The notes beneath the pieces were generated by a model that was not told the origin of the DNA, did no database searches, and saw nothing but the letters and a program-made list of their open reading frames with translations. Positions 1-12,422 of a stretch of 64,000 bases of DNA are shown here, one piece after another. Every line of letters begins with the position of its first letter. Position 1 is the stretch's first letter. The DNA comes from Terrimicrobium sacchariphilum. GTDB lineage: Bacteria; Verrucomicrobiota; Verrucomicrobiia; Chthoniobacterales; Terrimicrobiaceae. The position numbers and the translations under genes are program-made. The stretch is taken from NCBI RefSeq assembly GCF_001613545.1, contig NZ_BDCO01000002.1, positions 3,348,001 through 3,412,000 on the forward strand. Direction: 5' to 3'.

Positions 1-2600
<2,600 letters not shown>

Positions 2601-2724
2601 TTTAATTTCTGGAAATCCTTCTAATTAAGCAATGCAACCACCGTACTGGTAGATAACCAGGCGGCGATTGCGCAGACTCAGCATTTATTATGTTGAAGTT
2701 GCATTTATTTGCCCTGTATGCGGA

Positions 2725-2735
2725 TGTCAAAGAGC
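2725..2735 (-). promoter_or_regulatory. boxA-like antitermination site in the 16S-23S spacer
   Basis: On the minus strand the spacer between tRNA-Ile and 23S reads GCTCTTTGACA. This is close to the rRNA boxA consensus TGCTCTTTAACA, which is bound by NusB/S10 for rRNA antitermination. Position before 23S matches other bacterial rrn operons. Confidence 0.6.
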
Positions 2736-2826
2736 TTGTCGAGGGACTGGCCCTCAACGGCTTTGTCAGCCTGTTCGGTCTGAACGGCGACAAAATTCAA
2801 AACGCTTCGTTTATTATCAGCTGACA

Positions 2827-2903
2827 TGGTGGGCCTGATAGGACTCGAACCTATGACCCTGCGCTTATCAAGCGCATGCTCTAACCAACTGAGCTACAGG
2901 CCC
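2827..2903 (-). tRNA. tRNA-Ile (GAT)
   Basis: The cloverleaf reads from 2903 down. It has an acceptor GGGCCTG pairing with CAGGCCC, an anticodon loop TTGATAA (anticodon GAT), a T-arm GGTTCGAGTCC and an encoded CCA. It lies 14 nt downstream of tRNA-Ala in the rRNA spacer. Confidence 0.97.
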
Positions 2904-2917
2904 ATTTTTTCTTAAAC

Positions 2918-2993
2918 TGGTGGAGGCAAGGGGATTCGAACCCCTGACATCCAGCTTGCAAAGCTGGCGCTCTACCAACTGAGCTATGCCCCC
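2918..2993 (-). tRNA. tRNA-Ala (TGC)
   Basis: The acceptor GGGGGCA pairs with TGCCTCC and includes the G3:U70 wobble that is the alanine identity element. The anticodon loop is TTTGCAA (TGC) and CCA is encoded. It is the first tRNA after 16S, so the spacer order is Ala-Ile, the reverse of the common Ile-Ala order. Confidence 0.97.
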
Positions 2994-3226
2994 GGGAAAG
3001 CTTTATGCCTTGCCGCGGAGCGAGCGCTTTACGGCCGCAAGCTTCCAGGGCTAGTGCCAGGTGGTTTTATCTAACTTTTCAACAAATGCTGGATAGTGCG
3101 CTCTTCCAAAGTTTCGACCTGCAGAGCTTTCGGTCCGCAGGATTTGTCCCCTTTTAGTGCGATTCATACTGACATCGCGGGGTCAGACTCGCCATGTCCT
3201 GGCACGAGGCCAGGGGGTAGGCATTA

Positions 3227-4761
<1,535 letters not shown>

Positions 4762-4870
4762 AGTTTATCCCACTGCTAAGGTGGGAAAGTTCCGACATTC
4801 ATTACTCCGATCACCTGTGAGACAGGTAATCAGGAATGGGTCGTCAAATTAAAATTACAAAACTGACGAA

Positions 4871-4896
4871 AGAACGCACTATCCAACATCTGTTGA
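4871..4896 (-). other. 5' arm of 16S rRNA processing stalk
   Basis: The leader segment upstream of 16S is complementary to a segment just downstream of 16S at 3081-3106; both contain GCACTATCC on opposite sense with matching flanks. In the precursor the two arms would pair over about 26 bp and enclose 16S, as in the RNase III processing stem of other rRNA operons. Confidence 0.75.
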
Positions 4897-5040
4897 ATGT
4901 GTGTTTTGCTGATAAAAAACGTTCTGAATTTTGCCTTAAACCGGCAAACCAGAATCAGACTTTCAAATATCATCGCTCAGTGAACCTTCCGGCTCTGAGA
5001 CTTGTTTTTCCCTCTCAACCTTTTGTCGAGCGGGATTGTC

Positions 5041-5068
5041 AGAATATCTCTTCCGCGCTTTTGGTCAA
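5041..5068 (-). promoter_or_regulatory. Candidate rRNA operon promoter; region 4762-5434 is the rrn leader
   Basis: On the minus strand TTGACC (5068-5063), a 16-nt spacer and TATTCT (5046-5041) give a sigma70-like promoter about 280 nt upstream of 16S. The 673-base stretch 4762-5434 between 16S and the kinase gene holds this promoter, the AT-rich leader and the 5' processing arm. I see no convincing gene in it; its reading frames look like chance. Confidence 0.45.
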
Positions 5069-5434
5069 TGGCTTTTTGAATCTTTTTTGAGAAAAGCTGC
5101 AGAAAAGCCAAATTCCCACCCTTCCCCGAGGCTAGAACGCATAGGAAAACTGCTCATATACAGCACCTTCCGAAATCATCTCCGCCCGGCGAAAAAATCT
5201 GCTATTTCGCCTCCCCCGCCCCGGATTTTCCCGCCAAGTCCCCGTCCCGGCCCACAGATTCGCCATCGCGCTCCCTCAACTGCCACGCCAAAGGAACACT
5301 ACCGGGAACGCGCAGCCCCCGAGGTTGTTTCGCCGACACAACATGCTTCCGTGCCTGATTGGGCGTTAGCTCGTCGTGATCCACGCCTAGACGAACGGCC
5401 GTTACGCAGTCGCTGATGCCGGGGGAGCCAAGCC

Positions 5435-6799
5435 TCACGAGGCGGTCTCGGAAACGGCAGGTCGTGCGGGCATACCTGTCGCGCGAGATGCGGGCAGAGT
5501 GATGAAAAACGTTGCTCCCTGCCCGGGTCCTGCGGATTCCGCCCGGACCTGCCCGCCGTGCAGCTCGACGAGGTTGCGCACCACCGACAGCCCGATTCCC
5601 AAACCACCGAATCGACCGGCCCGCCCCTCCTCGCCCTGGCTGAAGGGTTTGAATATTGACTGCAACTCCTCGGGCTGCAAACCGATGCCGGTATCGGCAA
5701 CATGGAACTCCACCGCTCCCGAGCGCATGTGCGCGCCGATAACGATCCGACCGCCGTCTGGAGTGAACTTGATCGCGTTGGCAGCCAGGTTGGAAAGACA
5801 CTGCAGCAGCCGTTGGCGATCTGCATACACGGGAGGCAGGTGATCCTGAAGTTCCATCGCCAGGGAGAGACGTCGATCCTGCAGCGCGGCGCTCGCAGAC
5901 TCGAGCGCCTCGCGGACGGCATTGGCAGGCTCCACGTTCTCAGGCTCGAGCACCACCTTGCCGACGAGCAGCCGGGAGAGGTCGAGCATTTCGCCGATAA
6001 GGTGGAGTTGCTGCCGGACGTTTCGCTCGATGATGTCGAGCCCCTTCCAGGCCTCGTCGATTTGATTGCGTTCGCAATAGGTGCGCACGAGAGGGATCCA
6101 GCCGAGCACCGGCATCAGGGGATTGCGCAGCTCATGCGAGGCAAGGGCAAAAAACTGATCCTTCGCGCGGGACTCTTCCTCCAGCCTTCGCTCGCGCTCC
6201 AGCAGACTCGTCATCTCCTCATGATGCCGGGCCTCCCGGTGCCTCCGTCCGGCGATTTCCACCGCGACAATCTCAAACAGGTCGGCATACATGCGCAGCT
6301 TCTCAGAGCCTACCGGGGAGACCTGGCGGACGACCTGCCACAGTTCGAGGAATGGCAGCCCCAGGTCGCGGGCAAAGCGGTCTGTCGAGACTGGTTCGGG
6401 AAAATCCGTGAAAATCCAACCGGCCAGCAGGCAGCCCCGAAACCCATCTCCGCCAGAAACCGGAATCGCCGCGAAGCTCAGAATCCCGACAGTCGCAAAG
6501 TGCGTCGCCTCATCACGAAGGCATCTCGCCACGGCAGACCGGGCAGAGTCCCTGAGACAGCCTCCCTCACTCCATGCGCCGAAGCGGACAAGCACCTCGC
6601 CCAAGGGATTCCCGACCCAGGGCGGGGATAGGGGCTCGCCCAAGTCATCACACAGCACGAGGGTCAGTCCGGTTGCCGCCGCAAAACGCTGCAATACGGG
6701 CTCCCACTCAGCCACCCCGATGAGCGGCTGCACGCGATCGGCCAAGGGGAGATCAGTTTCTCTCCCCGAAGATGCCGATTCCGCGGACGCCGTGCTCAT
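5435..6799 (-). CDS. PocR-domain sensor histidine kinase
   Basis: 454 aa, no transmembrane segment, so a cytoplasmic sensor. Residues about 25-185 look like a PocR-type ligand-binding domain (GLTLVLCDDLGEPL start, conserved Cys residues). A short coiled coil (185-212) leads to HisKA with phospho-acceptor His222 in ASHELRNPL. The ATPase domain follows, with N-box Asn341, DTGIG (369-373) and GGLGIGL (398-404). No receiver or output domain is attached and no response regulator lies nearby. The start codon overlaps the stop of the upstream KaiC-like gene as ATGA, so the two are translationally coupled. The ligand is unknown; PocR domains in other proteins sense small organic molecules. Confidence 0.9.
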   Translation of the reverse strand: MSTASAESASSGRETDLPLADRVQPLIGVAEWEPVLQRFAAATGLTLVLCDDLGEPLSPPWVGNPLGEVLVRFGAWSEGGCLRDSARSAVARCLRDEATHFATVGILSFAAIPVSGGDGFRGCLLAGWIFTDFPEPVSTDRFARDLGLPFLELWQVVRQVSPVGSEKLRMYADLFEIVAVEIAGRRHREARHHEEMTSLLERERRLEEESRAKDQFFALASHELRNPLMPVLGWIPLVRTYCERNQIDEAWKGLDIIERNVRQQLHLIGEMLDLSRLLVGKVVLEPENVEPANAVREALESASAALQDRRLSLAMELQDHLPPVYADRQRLLQCLSNLAANAIKFTPDGGRIVIGAHMRSGAVEFHVADTGIGLQPEELQSIFKPFSQGEEGRAGRFGGLGIGLSVVRNLVELHGGQVRAESAGPGQGATFFITLPASRATGMPARPAVSETAS

Positions 6800-8451
6800 T
6801 TCCTTCCCTTTGGAATGCGGCTGGAGGTTTTCCTGCGGAGATTGGCAGGCTCCTTGCCCGCCGGCCCGTCGGCCAGGGCGGTATCCTCTCCCGCTTGCCT
6901 GCCCACAGACTCCAGCGAGGCGCCCGCTCCGTTCATCAGGTGATCGTCGATGACCGGGCTGTGCCGCGCCGGAGAGCGCGCCAGGATGCCATAGTAGGCC
7001 GAGAAGGGAAGCTGCGGGACATTCTCCCCGTCCTCGGACATGGCGGGCTCCAGCTCCACCCCTCTTTTTGTGATCCGAAACTCTCGCGTGATCCGCGAGG
7101 GCGCGCTTCCCCTCGCCTTGGGAACGGTGATGGCCCTCCGCAGCCGGTTGGAAAATTCCACGTAATTCAGGAGGATGATGTTGTCCACGATCGTGGAAAC
7201 CTTGATCTCTTCCGAGATCTGGGAGACGCCCAGCAGTTCGGGGCTCTCGTAGTTCATAAAGACCGTCAGCAGCCGGTCCTTGAAAAACGTGGTGAGCGCG
7301 TAGATGAAATCATGAAACTCCCGCTTCCGGTCCTCCGCCATGACGTAGGCGGAAAGGGAATCGATCAGGACGCGCTGGACCTTGTGCTCCTCGACCAGGC
7401 GGGCGATGCGATCAAAATGCACATCCAGCTCCAGCTCCTGGGGAGACTCGTAGCAGATATGGACCTTCCCCTCCTTCACATAACGATGCATGGGAATCCC
7501 CAGGCCGCGCGCGTTGCGGAGGATCTGGTTGGGATGTTCGTCGAGCGTGACCAGCAGGCCCGGCTTTCCCTGCCGGACGCCCTCTGCCAGAAACTGCAAA
7601 CCCATCACCGTCTTCCCCGTGCCAGACACTCCCACCGTCAGGGTGGTGGAACCATCCAGTACGCCGTTTCCGACGAGTCCGTCGAGTTCCGCCGTACCGA
7701 TGGAAGACCGGGTCGTCGACGTGGGCTGCTCGGTGACGCAGCGCGCCCGGCTCTGCGCTCGCTGATACACCCGCACGCCCTCGCCGCTCTCGATGCGCAG
7801 CGTATGGCGGCCCGGCACAAAGTCCTGGCCCCGGGACTTGGAAATCGTAATCGACCGTGCGCGATTTCGCCCGTTGAAGTCATTCCTCAGCGTCAGCACC
7901 GTGTCGCAGACAAACTGCTCGTGGGCCAGCTCACCGCCCCGCGCGCCCTCATTTTCAGGCGTCTCCCGGGTCAGCATGGCGGTCACATCCTCGCGCTGGA
8001 GCGTCTCCACCAGCAAATGCAGCGAATCACGAAACGGCCGCCCGTTGAATTGCTCGCCGAAGAGCCGGAGCGGAGAAAGCCCGTCGAGCAGCAGGCGGCG
8101 GGCTTTCATCTTGCGCACCTGCTGGATGAGCAGCCCGTCGTGCGCGTGCAGCTCCTGCAGGAGCACCAGCGGCGAGGTGTAGATGATTCGCAGCTTCCCC
8201 GTCTCCTCGAGCCGCCCGAGCTCCCAGCCAAACGCCTTCGCATCCCGCATCAGCTTCTGCGGCGACATCTCAAAGGTCACCACCAGCCCCGGCTCGTTCT
8301 GCTCCACGACACCGCGATAGATAAACTCGAGGCCGAGGGTTGTCTTGCCCACTCCCGCCGCACCCTCCAGGAGCAGAATGTTCCCCCGCTTCACGCCCCC
8401 AAAAAGAATTTCATCCAAGCCGCGGATGCCAATAGGGACAAGGTCGCTCAT
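6796..8451 (-). CDS. KaiC-like tandem RecA ATPase
   Basis: 551 aa from the ATG at 8451; a TTG 42 nt upstream is possible, but the family pattern VPIGIRGLDEILFGG starts right after this ATG. Two RecA/KaiC domains follow one another. The first has Walker A GAAGVGKTT (30-38) and Walker B RLLLDGLS; the second has Walker A GVSGTGKT (274-281) and Walker B RVLIDSLS. The KaiC-type carboxylates are present (TFEMSP and TLDEHP). No KaiA or KaiB is nearby. Such proteins commonly pair with histidine kinases as signal-processing ATPases, and here the kinase gene overlaps by 4 bases. The target process is unknown. The gene is divergent from the ECF sigma gene at 8597, with 145 bp between. Confidence 0.9.
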   Translation of the reverse strand: MSDLVPIGIRGLDEILFGGVKRGNILLLEGAAGVGKTTLGLEFIYRGVVEQNEPGLVVTFEMSPQKLMRDAKAFGWELGRLEETGKLRIIYTSPLVLLQELHAHDGLLIQQVRKMKARRLLLDGLSPLRLFGEQFNGRPFRDSLHLLVETLQREDVTAMLTRETPENEGARGGELAHEQFVCDTVLTLRNDFNGRNRARSITISKSRGQDFVPGRHTLRIESGEGVRVYQRAQSRARCVTEQPTSTTRSSIGTAELDGLVGNGVLDGSTTLTVGVSGTGKTVMGLQFLAEGVRQGKPGLLVTLDEHPNQILRNARGLGIPMHRYVKEGKVHICYESPQELELDVHFDRIARLVEEHKVQRVLIDSLSAYVMAEDRKREFHDFIYALTTFFKDRLLTVFMNYESPELLGVSQISEEIKVSTIVDNIILLNYVEFSNRLRRAITVPKARGSAPSRITREFRITKRGVELEPAMSEDGENVPQLPFSAYYGILARSPARHSPVIDDHLMNGAGASLESVGRQAGEDTALADGPAGKEPANLRRKTSSRIPKGRK

Positions 8452-8596
8452 ATAAAACGGAAGCCAGTCAAAGCGTGCCAATGGATAGATCAAGATAAAA
8501 GACGCCCGGGTTCCCTATGGATTTTTCGTAAAAAATCACCCGCCGAAATCTCTCCCCCCGCCCCACGAAATCTGCTCCACTCCTTTCCCACAGCCC

Positions 8597-9091
8597 ATGG
8601 ACGCGCGGGAATTTGAGCAGATCGTCGATGCCTTTTATCGGGATCTCTACCGTTTCGCCCTCAGCCTCACGCGCAATCCCGACGACGCCAGCGACCTCAC
8701 GCAGCAGACCTTTGCCACCTTTGCGCAAAAGCAGGACGACCTGCGCGACCGTGCCCGGTGCAAGAGCTGGCTCTTCACCACGCTGTACCGCGACTTTCTC
8801 CGGCAGGGCGCGCGCTTGCAAAAGATCGTCGCCATGGAACCCGAGACGCTGGAAATCCACGCCCCGCCCGTCGCCGCCACCGGGTCCGCCTCCGCCGAGC
8901 ATCGCGAGATCCTCGACATCCTCCTCGGGCTGGAGGAACCCCACCGCGCCGTGCTCTCGCTCTTTTACCTGGAGGACTACTCCTACAAGGACATCGCCGC
9001 CATCCTCGACATCCCGCTCGGCACCGTGATGTCCCGCATCGCCCGGGCCAAGGAAGCCCTGCGCGCCGCCATGAAATCCTCCGCCGGGTGA
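8597..9091 (+). CDS. ECF-type RNA polymerase sigma factor of the bufferin locus
   Basis: 164 aa. Region 2 spans about 5-75 (FYRDLYRFALSLTRNPDDASDLTQQTF). Region 4 spans about 105-155 (ILLGLEEPHRAVLSLFYLEDYSYKDIAAIL) with the helix-turn-helix IPLGTVMSRIARAKEALR. It is followed 58 bp later by a membrane anti-sigma gene, then doxX, the bufferin precursor, MNIO and DUF2063 genes. Known bufferin operons in other bacteria are controlled by an ECF sigma factor responding to metal stress. The same role is inferred here and supported by three matching candidate promoters within the locus. I see no copy of that promoter in front of this gene. Confidence 0.92.
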   Translation: MDAREFEQIVDAFYRDLYRFALSLTRNPDDASDLTQQTFATFAQKQDDLRDRARCKSWLFTTLYRDFLRQGARLQKIVAMEPETLEIHAPPVAATGSASAEHREILDILLGLEEPHRAVLSLFYLEDYSYKDIAAILDIPLGTVMSRIARAKEALRAAMKSSAG

Positions 9092-9100
9092 AAAAATCCG

Positions 9101-9126
9101 GGAATATTTTCCACCACCCGCCGCTC
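9101..9126 (+). promoter_or_regulatory. Candidate ECF promoter upstream of anti-sigma gene
   Basis: GGAATA (9101-9106), 16 nt, GCTC (9123-9126). The same two boxes with the same spacing occur before doxX and before the bufferin gene. The -35 resembles known ECF GGAAY elements. The predicted transcript start near 9133 leaves a leader of about 17 nt before the ATG at 9150. Confidence 0.55.
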
Positions 9127-9149
9127 TTAATATAGAAAACCTCACACCA

Positions 9150-9911
9150 ATGGATCGCGAACAGGCCAAGACCATCCTCAGCGCATGGAGACCCGGAGTC
9201 GATGACCCCGCGGGTCACGCTGCTCTGGAGGAGGCGCTTGCCCTCATGGAACGCGATCCCGAGCTGGCCGAGTGGTTCGCCGCGCAGCAGGAGGAGGACG
9301 ATGCCATCCGCGCCGGGCTCCGCTCCATCGAGCCGCCGCCGGGCCTGCGCGACGCCATCCTCGCCCAGGCGAAGACCATCGACTTTCCCGCCGAGCGCCC
9401 CTCCGCCCCCTCGGTTCTCGCCCGCTGGGCGGCCATCGCCGCCTGCGCCGTGCTCGCCGGGCTGGCCGGGCTGGCCGTCTATGTGAGCCAGCTCCCGCAG
9501 CAGATCGACTCGCGCTATCTCGCGGCGGAGCTGCCCCGGTTGGATAAAAAGCACGCCCATTCCTTTGAGTCACCCACCGGCGATCTCGAGGCCATTCGCT
9601 CCTGGCTCGCCGCGCACGGCGGGCCGTCGGATTTCCAGATTCCCCCCGGCCTTGCCAATCGCGGCGCCATCGGCTGCGAAGTTGCCTCCGTGGAGGGCGC
9701 AAAGGTTTCCATCCTCTGCTTCCCCATCGCAGGAGGCGAACCCGTCCACCTCTACATCGTGGCGAGGAACCGTCTCACCACCCCGCCGCCCGAGGGCGCG
9801 CCCGTCATCGCCACCCGCGACTCCGCCGTGCTCGCGAGCTGGAGCGCGGGCGATCTCAGCTACTTCCTCTCCGGGCGGGATTCCGCCGCAGAGCTTCAGC
9901 GCTTTCTGTAG
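9150..9911 (+). CDS. Membrane anti-sigma factor
   Basis: 253 aa. The N-terminal cytoplasmic part (1-84) is helical and acidic, with the AALEEALALMERDPELAEWF pattern of anti-sigma domains but no His-Cys-Cys zinc site. One transmembrane helix covers about 90-112. The C-terminal 140 aa would be periplasmic and contain two Cys (in IGCEV and ILCFP) that could sense metal or redox state; this sensing is inference. It lies directly after the sigma gene and before doxX, the expected place for its partner anti-sigma. Sequence family not recognised beyond this architecture. Confidence 0.82.
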   Translation: MDREQAKTILSAWRPGVDDPAGHAALEEALALMERDPELAEWFAAQQEEDDAIRAGLRSIEPPPGLRDAILAQAKTIDFPAERPSAPSVLARWAAIAACAVLAGLAGLAVYVSQLPQQIDSRYLAAELPRLDKKHAHSFESPTGDLEAIRSWLAAHGGPSDFQIPPGLANRGAIGCEVASVEGAKVSILCFPIAGGEPVHLYIVARNRLTTPPPEGAPVIATRDSAVLASWSAGDLSYFLSGRDSAAELQRFL

Positions 9912-9949
9912 CCCCGCGTCTTTTTCCGCCGTGTGCGGAATTTCCGGGG

Positions 9950-9975
9950 AATAAACCGCCGCCCCCCGCGCTCTC
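9950..9975 (+). promoter_or_regulatory. Candidate ECF promoter upstream of doxX
   Basis: GGAATA (9950-9955), 16 nt, GCTC (9972-9975). The predicted start point, 6-8 nt beyond the GCTC box, falls at or next to the doxX ATG (9982), so the mRNA may be leaderless. No Shine-Dalgarno precedes that ATG, which agrees. Confidence 0.55.
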
Positions 9976-9981
9976 ACGGGT

Positions 9982-10461
9982 ATGCACCCATTGAGCGCAT
10001 TCCTACGCACCTATTACCGATACGAAACCCTCCCCGGCCTCCTCCAGGACGCCTTGCTCCTCGCCATCCGGCTCACGTGGGGGCTGCAATTTGTCCAGAC
10101 CGGCTGGGGCAAATGGCACAGCCTGCCCAAGGTCACCGCATTCTTTGCGGAATTGGGAATACCCCTTCCCGCACTGAACGCCCACGTCGTCGCCACCACG
10201 GAACTCGTCGGCGGCCTGCTCCTCGCCCTCGGCCTCCTCTCCCGCCTCGGCGCGGCCCCGCTCATCTTTGCCATGATCGTCGCCTACGCCACCAGCGAAC
10301 AGGAGGCCATCGGCCAGCTCATGCACGGCAACCCCGACCCGTTCTTCGCCGCCGCGCCCTTCCTTTTCCTCCTCGCCTCGCTCGTCGTCCTCGTCTTCGG
10401 CCCCGGGCCGTACTCGGTCGATTTCGCCCTGAAAAAGAAATTCGAAAAAAGCGCGGAATAA
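9982..10461 (+). CDS. DoxX-family membrane protein (BufD-type)
   Basis: 159 aa with four predicted transmembrane helices (about 22-42, 65-90, 90-110, 122-143). It has the DoxX pattern LLLAIRLTWGLQFVQTGWGKW followed by TTELVGGLLLALGLLSR. DoxX-like proteins are regular members of bufferin operons, where they are thought to work in redox or metal handling at the membrane; the biochemical role is not settled. It sits between the anti-sigma gene and the Cys-rich peptide gene on the same strand. Confidence 0.9.
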   Translation: MHPLSAFLRTYYRYETLPGLLQDALLLAIRLTWGLQFVQTGWGKWHSLPKVTAFFAELGIPLPALNAHVVATTELVGGLLLALGLLSRLGAAPLIFAMIVAYATSEQEAIGQLMHGNPDPFFAAAPFLFLLASLVVLVFGPGPYSVDFALKKKFEKSAE

Positions 10462-10480
10462 ATCTCCCGCCCCGCTGCTC
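10455..10480 (+). promoter_or_regulatory. Candidate ECF promoter upstream of bufferin gene
   Basis: GGAATA (10455-10460), 16 nt, GCTC (10477-10480), overlapping the end of doxX. It predicts a leader of about 57 nt for the peptide mRNA. This is the third copy of the motif in 1.4 kb. Confidence 0.55.
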
Positions 10481-10543
10481 CCATCTTCCGAACCGCCGCA
10501 CCAGCGGCAAAACAAAACCACAACACAGAAAGCAAACCTCACG

Positions 10544-10801
10544 ATGAAAACGACCCACACCCTCGCCGCCGCCGCCCTCGCTGGACTGCTCACCGGCACC
10601 ACCGTCTCCTACGCCGCCAGCACTGGCTCCACCGGCGCAGGAGTCAAGATCAGCACCCTCGCCGACAAGGGCACCCACTCCTGCAAGGGACAGAATGCCT
10701 GCAAGGGCCAGGGCGGATGCAAAGGCAGCGACAATGGCTGCAAGGGGCAAAACTCCTGCAAGGGCAAAGGCGGCTGCGCCACCGACGGCTCGAAGCACTA
10801 A
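10544..10801 (+). CDS. bufA: Bufferin-like Cys-rich RiPP precursor
   Basis: 85 aa. A Sec-type signal peptide covers about 1-24 (MKTTHTLAAA..., cleavage after VSYA). The mature part holds six Cys at 47, 53, 59, 66, 72 and 78, arranged as two copies of CKGQN-x-CKG-x-GGC. CKGxNxCKGxG is the signature of bufferin-type precursors, in which an MNIO enzyme converts Cys side chains to thiooxazole-type heterocycles; the modified peptides bind copper. MNIO and DUF2063 genes follow on the same strand, so modification here is a strong inference. Mature form and metal are not shown by sequence. Confidence 0.88.
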   Translation: MKTTHTLAAAALAGLLTGTTVSYAASTGSTGAGVKISTLADKGTHSCKGQNACKGQGGCKGSDNGCKGQNSCKGKGGCATDGSKH

Positions 10802-11192
10802 GCATCCTCACCAATCAAACCGCCGCATCCTTGCAAGCGCCGGGTGTCAGCCCAGACGGAGCGCAGGCAGCAGCACCGCCGGCCGCCTCCCGACGCTGCA
10901 AGGATGCCGCTGGCGAGGAAATTGAAAATCCGAGCTCCACTCGAAATCCAGCGGGTCATTAGCGCCCGCCGGGCTACCGCCAGGGCAGCGCACCCAAACC
11001 TCCGCGACGACCGCCGCCACACCCGCCGACGCCAATGACCGGCTGGAGATCGAGCCAAAAACCAGTCAATACACCCGCCCACCGCACCGCGAATTAGAGC
11101 GCACGCCTCCCGGCGCACCGCCGCCCATCACCACGCCGGCCCGTCGCACCCGCAGCGAAATTCTTCTTCCAACCCCAACCCGCACACATCCC
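10802..11192 (+). other. Gene-free 391-base gap with inverted repeat between peptide and MNIO genes
   Basis: No gene is supported here. An inverted repeat GCATCCTTGCA (10825-10835) / TGCAAGGATGC (10897-10907), with further imperfect pairing outside, directly follows the precursor stop. It could be a processing or partial-termination structure giving more peptide than enzyme mRNA. The rest is C-rich, with no ECF promoter copy and no start signal that I can see. Confidence 0.5.
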
Positions 11193-12053
11193 ATGCCCGC
11201 CAACACATTCAACGGCTTCACCCAATACGGCATCGGCCTCGGCCTGCGCGTGCCGCACTACCAGCACATCCTGGAGAAAAAACCCACCTGCGACTGGTTT
11301 GAGATCATCTCGGAGAATTTCATGGTCGACGCCGGCCGCCCGCTCCACGTCCTCGACCAGATCCTCGAGCAATACCGCGTCGTCCAGCACGGCGTCGCCC
11401 TCTACTTCGGCTCCGCCGACCCGCTGAACCGCGACCACCTGCGCAAGCTGAAGCGCCTCGTCCGCCGCACCGGCACCCCCTGGCTCTCCGACCACCTCTG
11501 CTGGGGCAGCGTCGACGGCCGCTACACCCACGACCTCCTCCCCATGCCCTACACCTTTGAGGCCGCCCGCATCACCGCCCGCAAGATCCGCGAGGCCCGC
11601 GACTACCTCGAGGTCCCCATCTGCGTGGAAAATGTCAGCAGCTACGCCGAGTACCACGTCTCCGAGATGACCGAGTGGGAATTCCTCACCGAGGTCGTCG
11701 AGCTCGCCGACTGCGGCATCCTCCTCGACGTAAACAACATCTACGTCTCCTCGCAAAACCATGGCTTCAACCCCATGGAGTACGTGAATTTCCTCCCCGC
11801 CCACCGCGTCGGCCAGATCCACATCGCGGGCCATTCGCGATTCGAGCGCTACATCCTCGACACCCACGACCACCCCGTCCTCGACCCCGTCTGGCGTCTC
11901 TACGACCGCGCCATCCAGCGCTCCGGCCACACCGCCACCCTCCTCGAATGGGACGACCGCATCCCCGCCTTTGACGAAGTCCACGCCGAAGCCCTCAAAG
12001 CCCGCCGCTACCTCGACACCAAACTCCCCGCCCCGGAAAAAGCCGCCGCCTGA
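11193..12053 (+). CDS. bufB: MNIO-family (DUF692) bufferin-modifying iron oxygenase
   Basis: 286 aa, normal for DUF692. It is a TIM-barrel multinuclear non-heme iron enzyme. Family motifs are all present: GIGLGLR near the N-terminus, HGVALYFG, SDHLCWG, VENVSSY, ILLDVNNIYVSSQNHG, IHIAGH, DTHDHPV and LLEWDD. The His/Asp/Glu/Asn residues in these motifs bind the irons. MNIOs act with a partner on Cys of secreted precursors; the expected reaction is oxidative Cys heterocyclisation of the peptide encoded at 10544-10801. The enzyme has no signal peptide, so it acts in the cytoplasm before export. Confidence 0.95.
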   Translation: MPANTFNGFTQYGIGLGLRVPHYQHILEKKPTCDWFEIISENFMVDAGRPLHVLDQILEQYRVVQHGVALYFGSADPLNRDHLRKLKRLVRRTGTPWLSDHLCWGSVDGRYTHDLLPMPYTFEAARITARKIREARDYLEVPICVENVSSYAEYHVSEMTEWEFLTEVVELADCGILLDVNNIYVSSQNHGFNPMEYVNFLPAHRVGQIHIAGHSRFERYILDTHDHPVLDPVWRLYDRAIQRSGHTATLLEWDDRIPAFDEVHAEALKARRYLDTKLPAPEKAAA

Positions 12054-12422
12054 GAGCCTGTCTGAAAAAGGACGATAGGCGGACGGCAAGGCGCGGCAAC
12101 AAAGCATATCCGCTGCGATACGTGCAGGGGTCGGAACGCGAGGAATCAGCCAATACTCCACCACCCATCACCCGAAAACCGCCAGCTGCCGCCACGCAAA
12201 AACCTCAGAGCATCCGCTGAAAACCACCCCGCATCGGAATCCAAGCCGCCCCGCCTTCCTCGCACGACAAACCAACGAAAGCAAGCACACCCCTGCCGCT
12301 CACACCGCCGACACACCACAGCCACACATCGAGCCATCAAAATGAAAACGAGCGAGCATCCCGCCCCAAAGCCCACCCGGCGAAAAACTTCCGACTTCCG
12401 CAATCCCACTTCCGACTTCGCC
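12054..12422 (+). other. Gene-free spacer between MNIO and DUF2063 genes
   Basis: About 370 bases without a supported gene. In typical loci these two genes abut or overlap, so the gap is unusual. It contains GGAATC at 12142 with similar following sequence to the ECF sites but no GCTC box at the right distance. An in-frame ATG at 12342 could extend the next gene by 27 codons of low-complexity sequence. Confidence 0.5.

Noticed and set aside
5036-5416. A 126-codon plus-strand reading frame in the rrn leader.
   Set aside because: Low-complexity, Pro/Arg-rich composition, no family resemblance, and it covers the rRNA promoter region.
5702-8616. Long plus-strand frames opposite the kinase and KaiC-like genes.
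   Set aside because: Shadow frames of GC-rich coding sequence; the minus-strand products carry complete domains.
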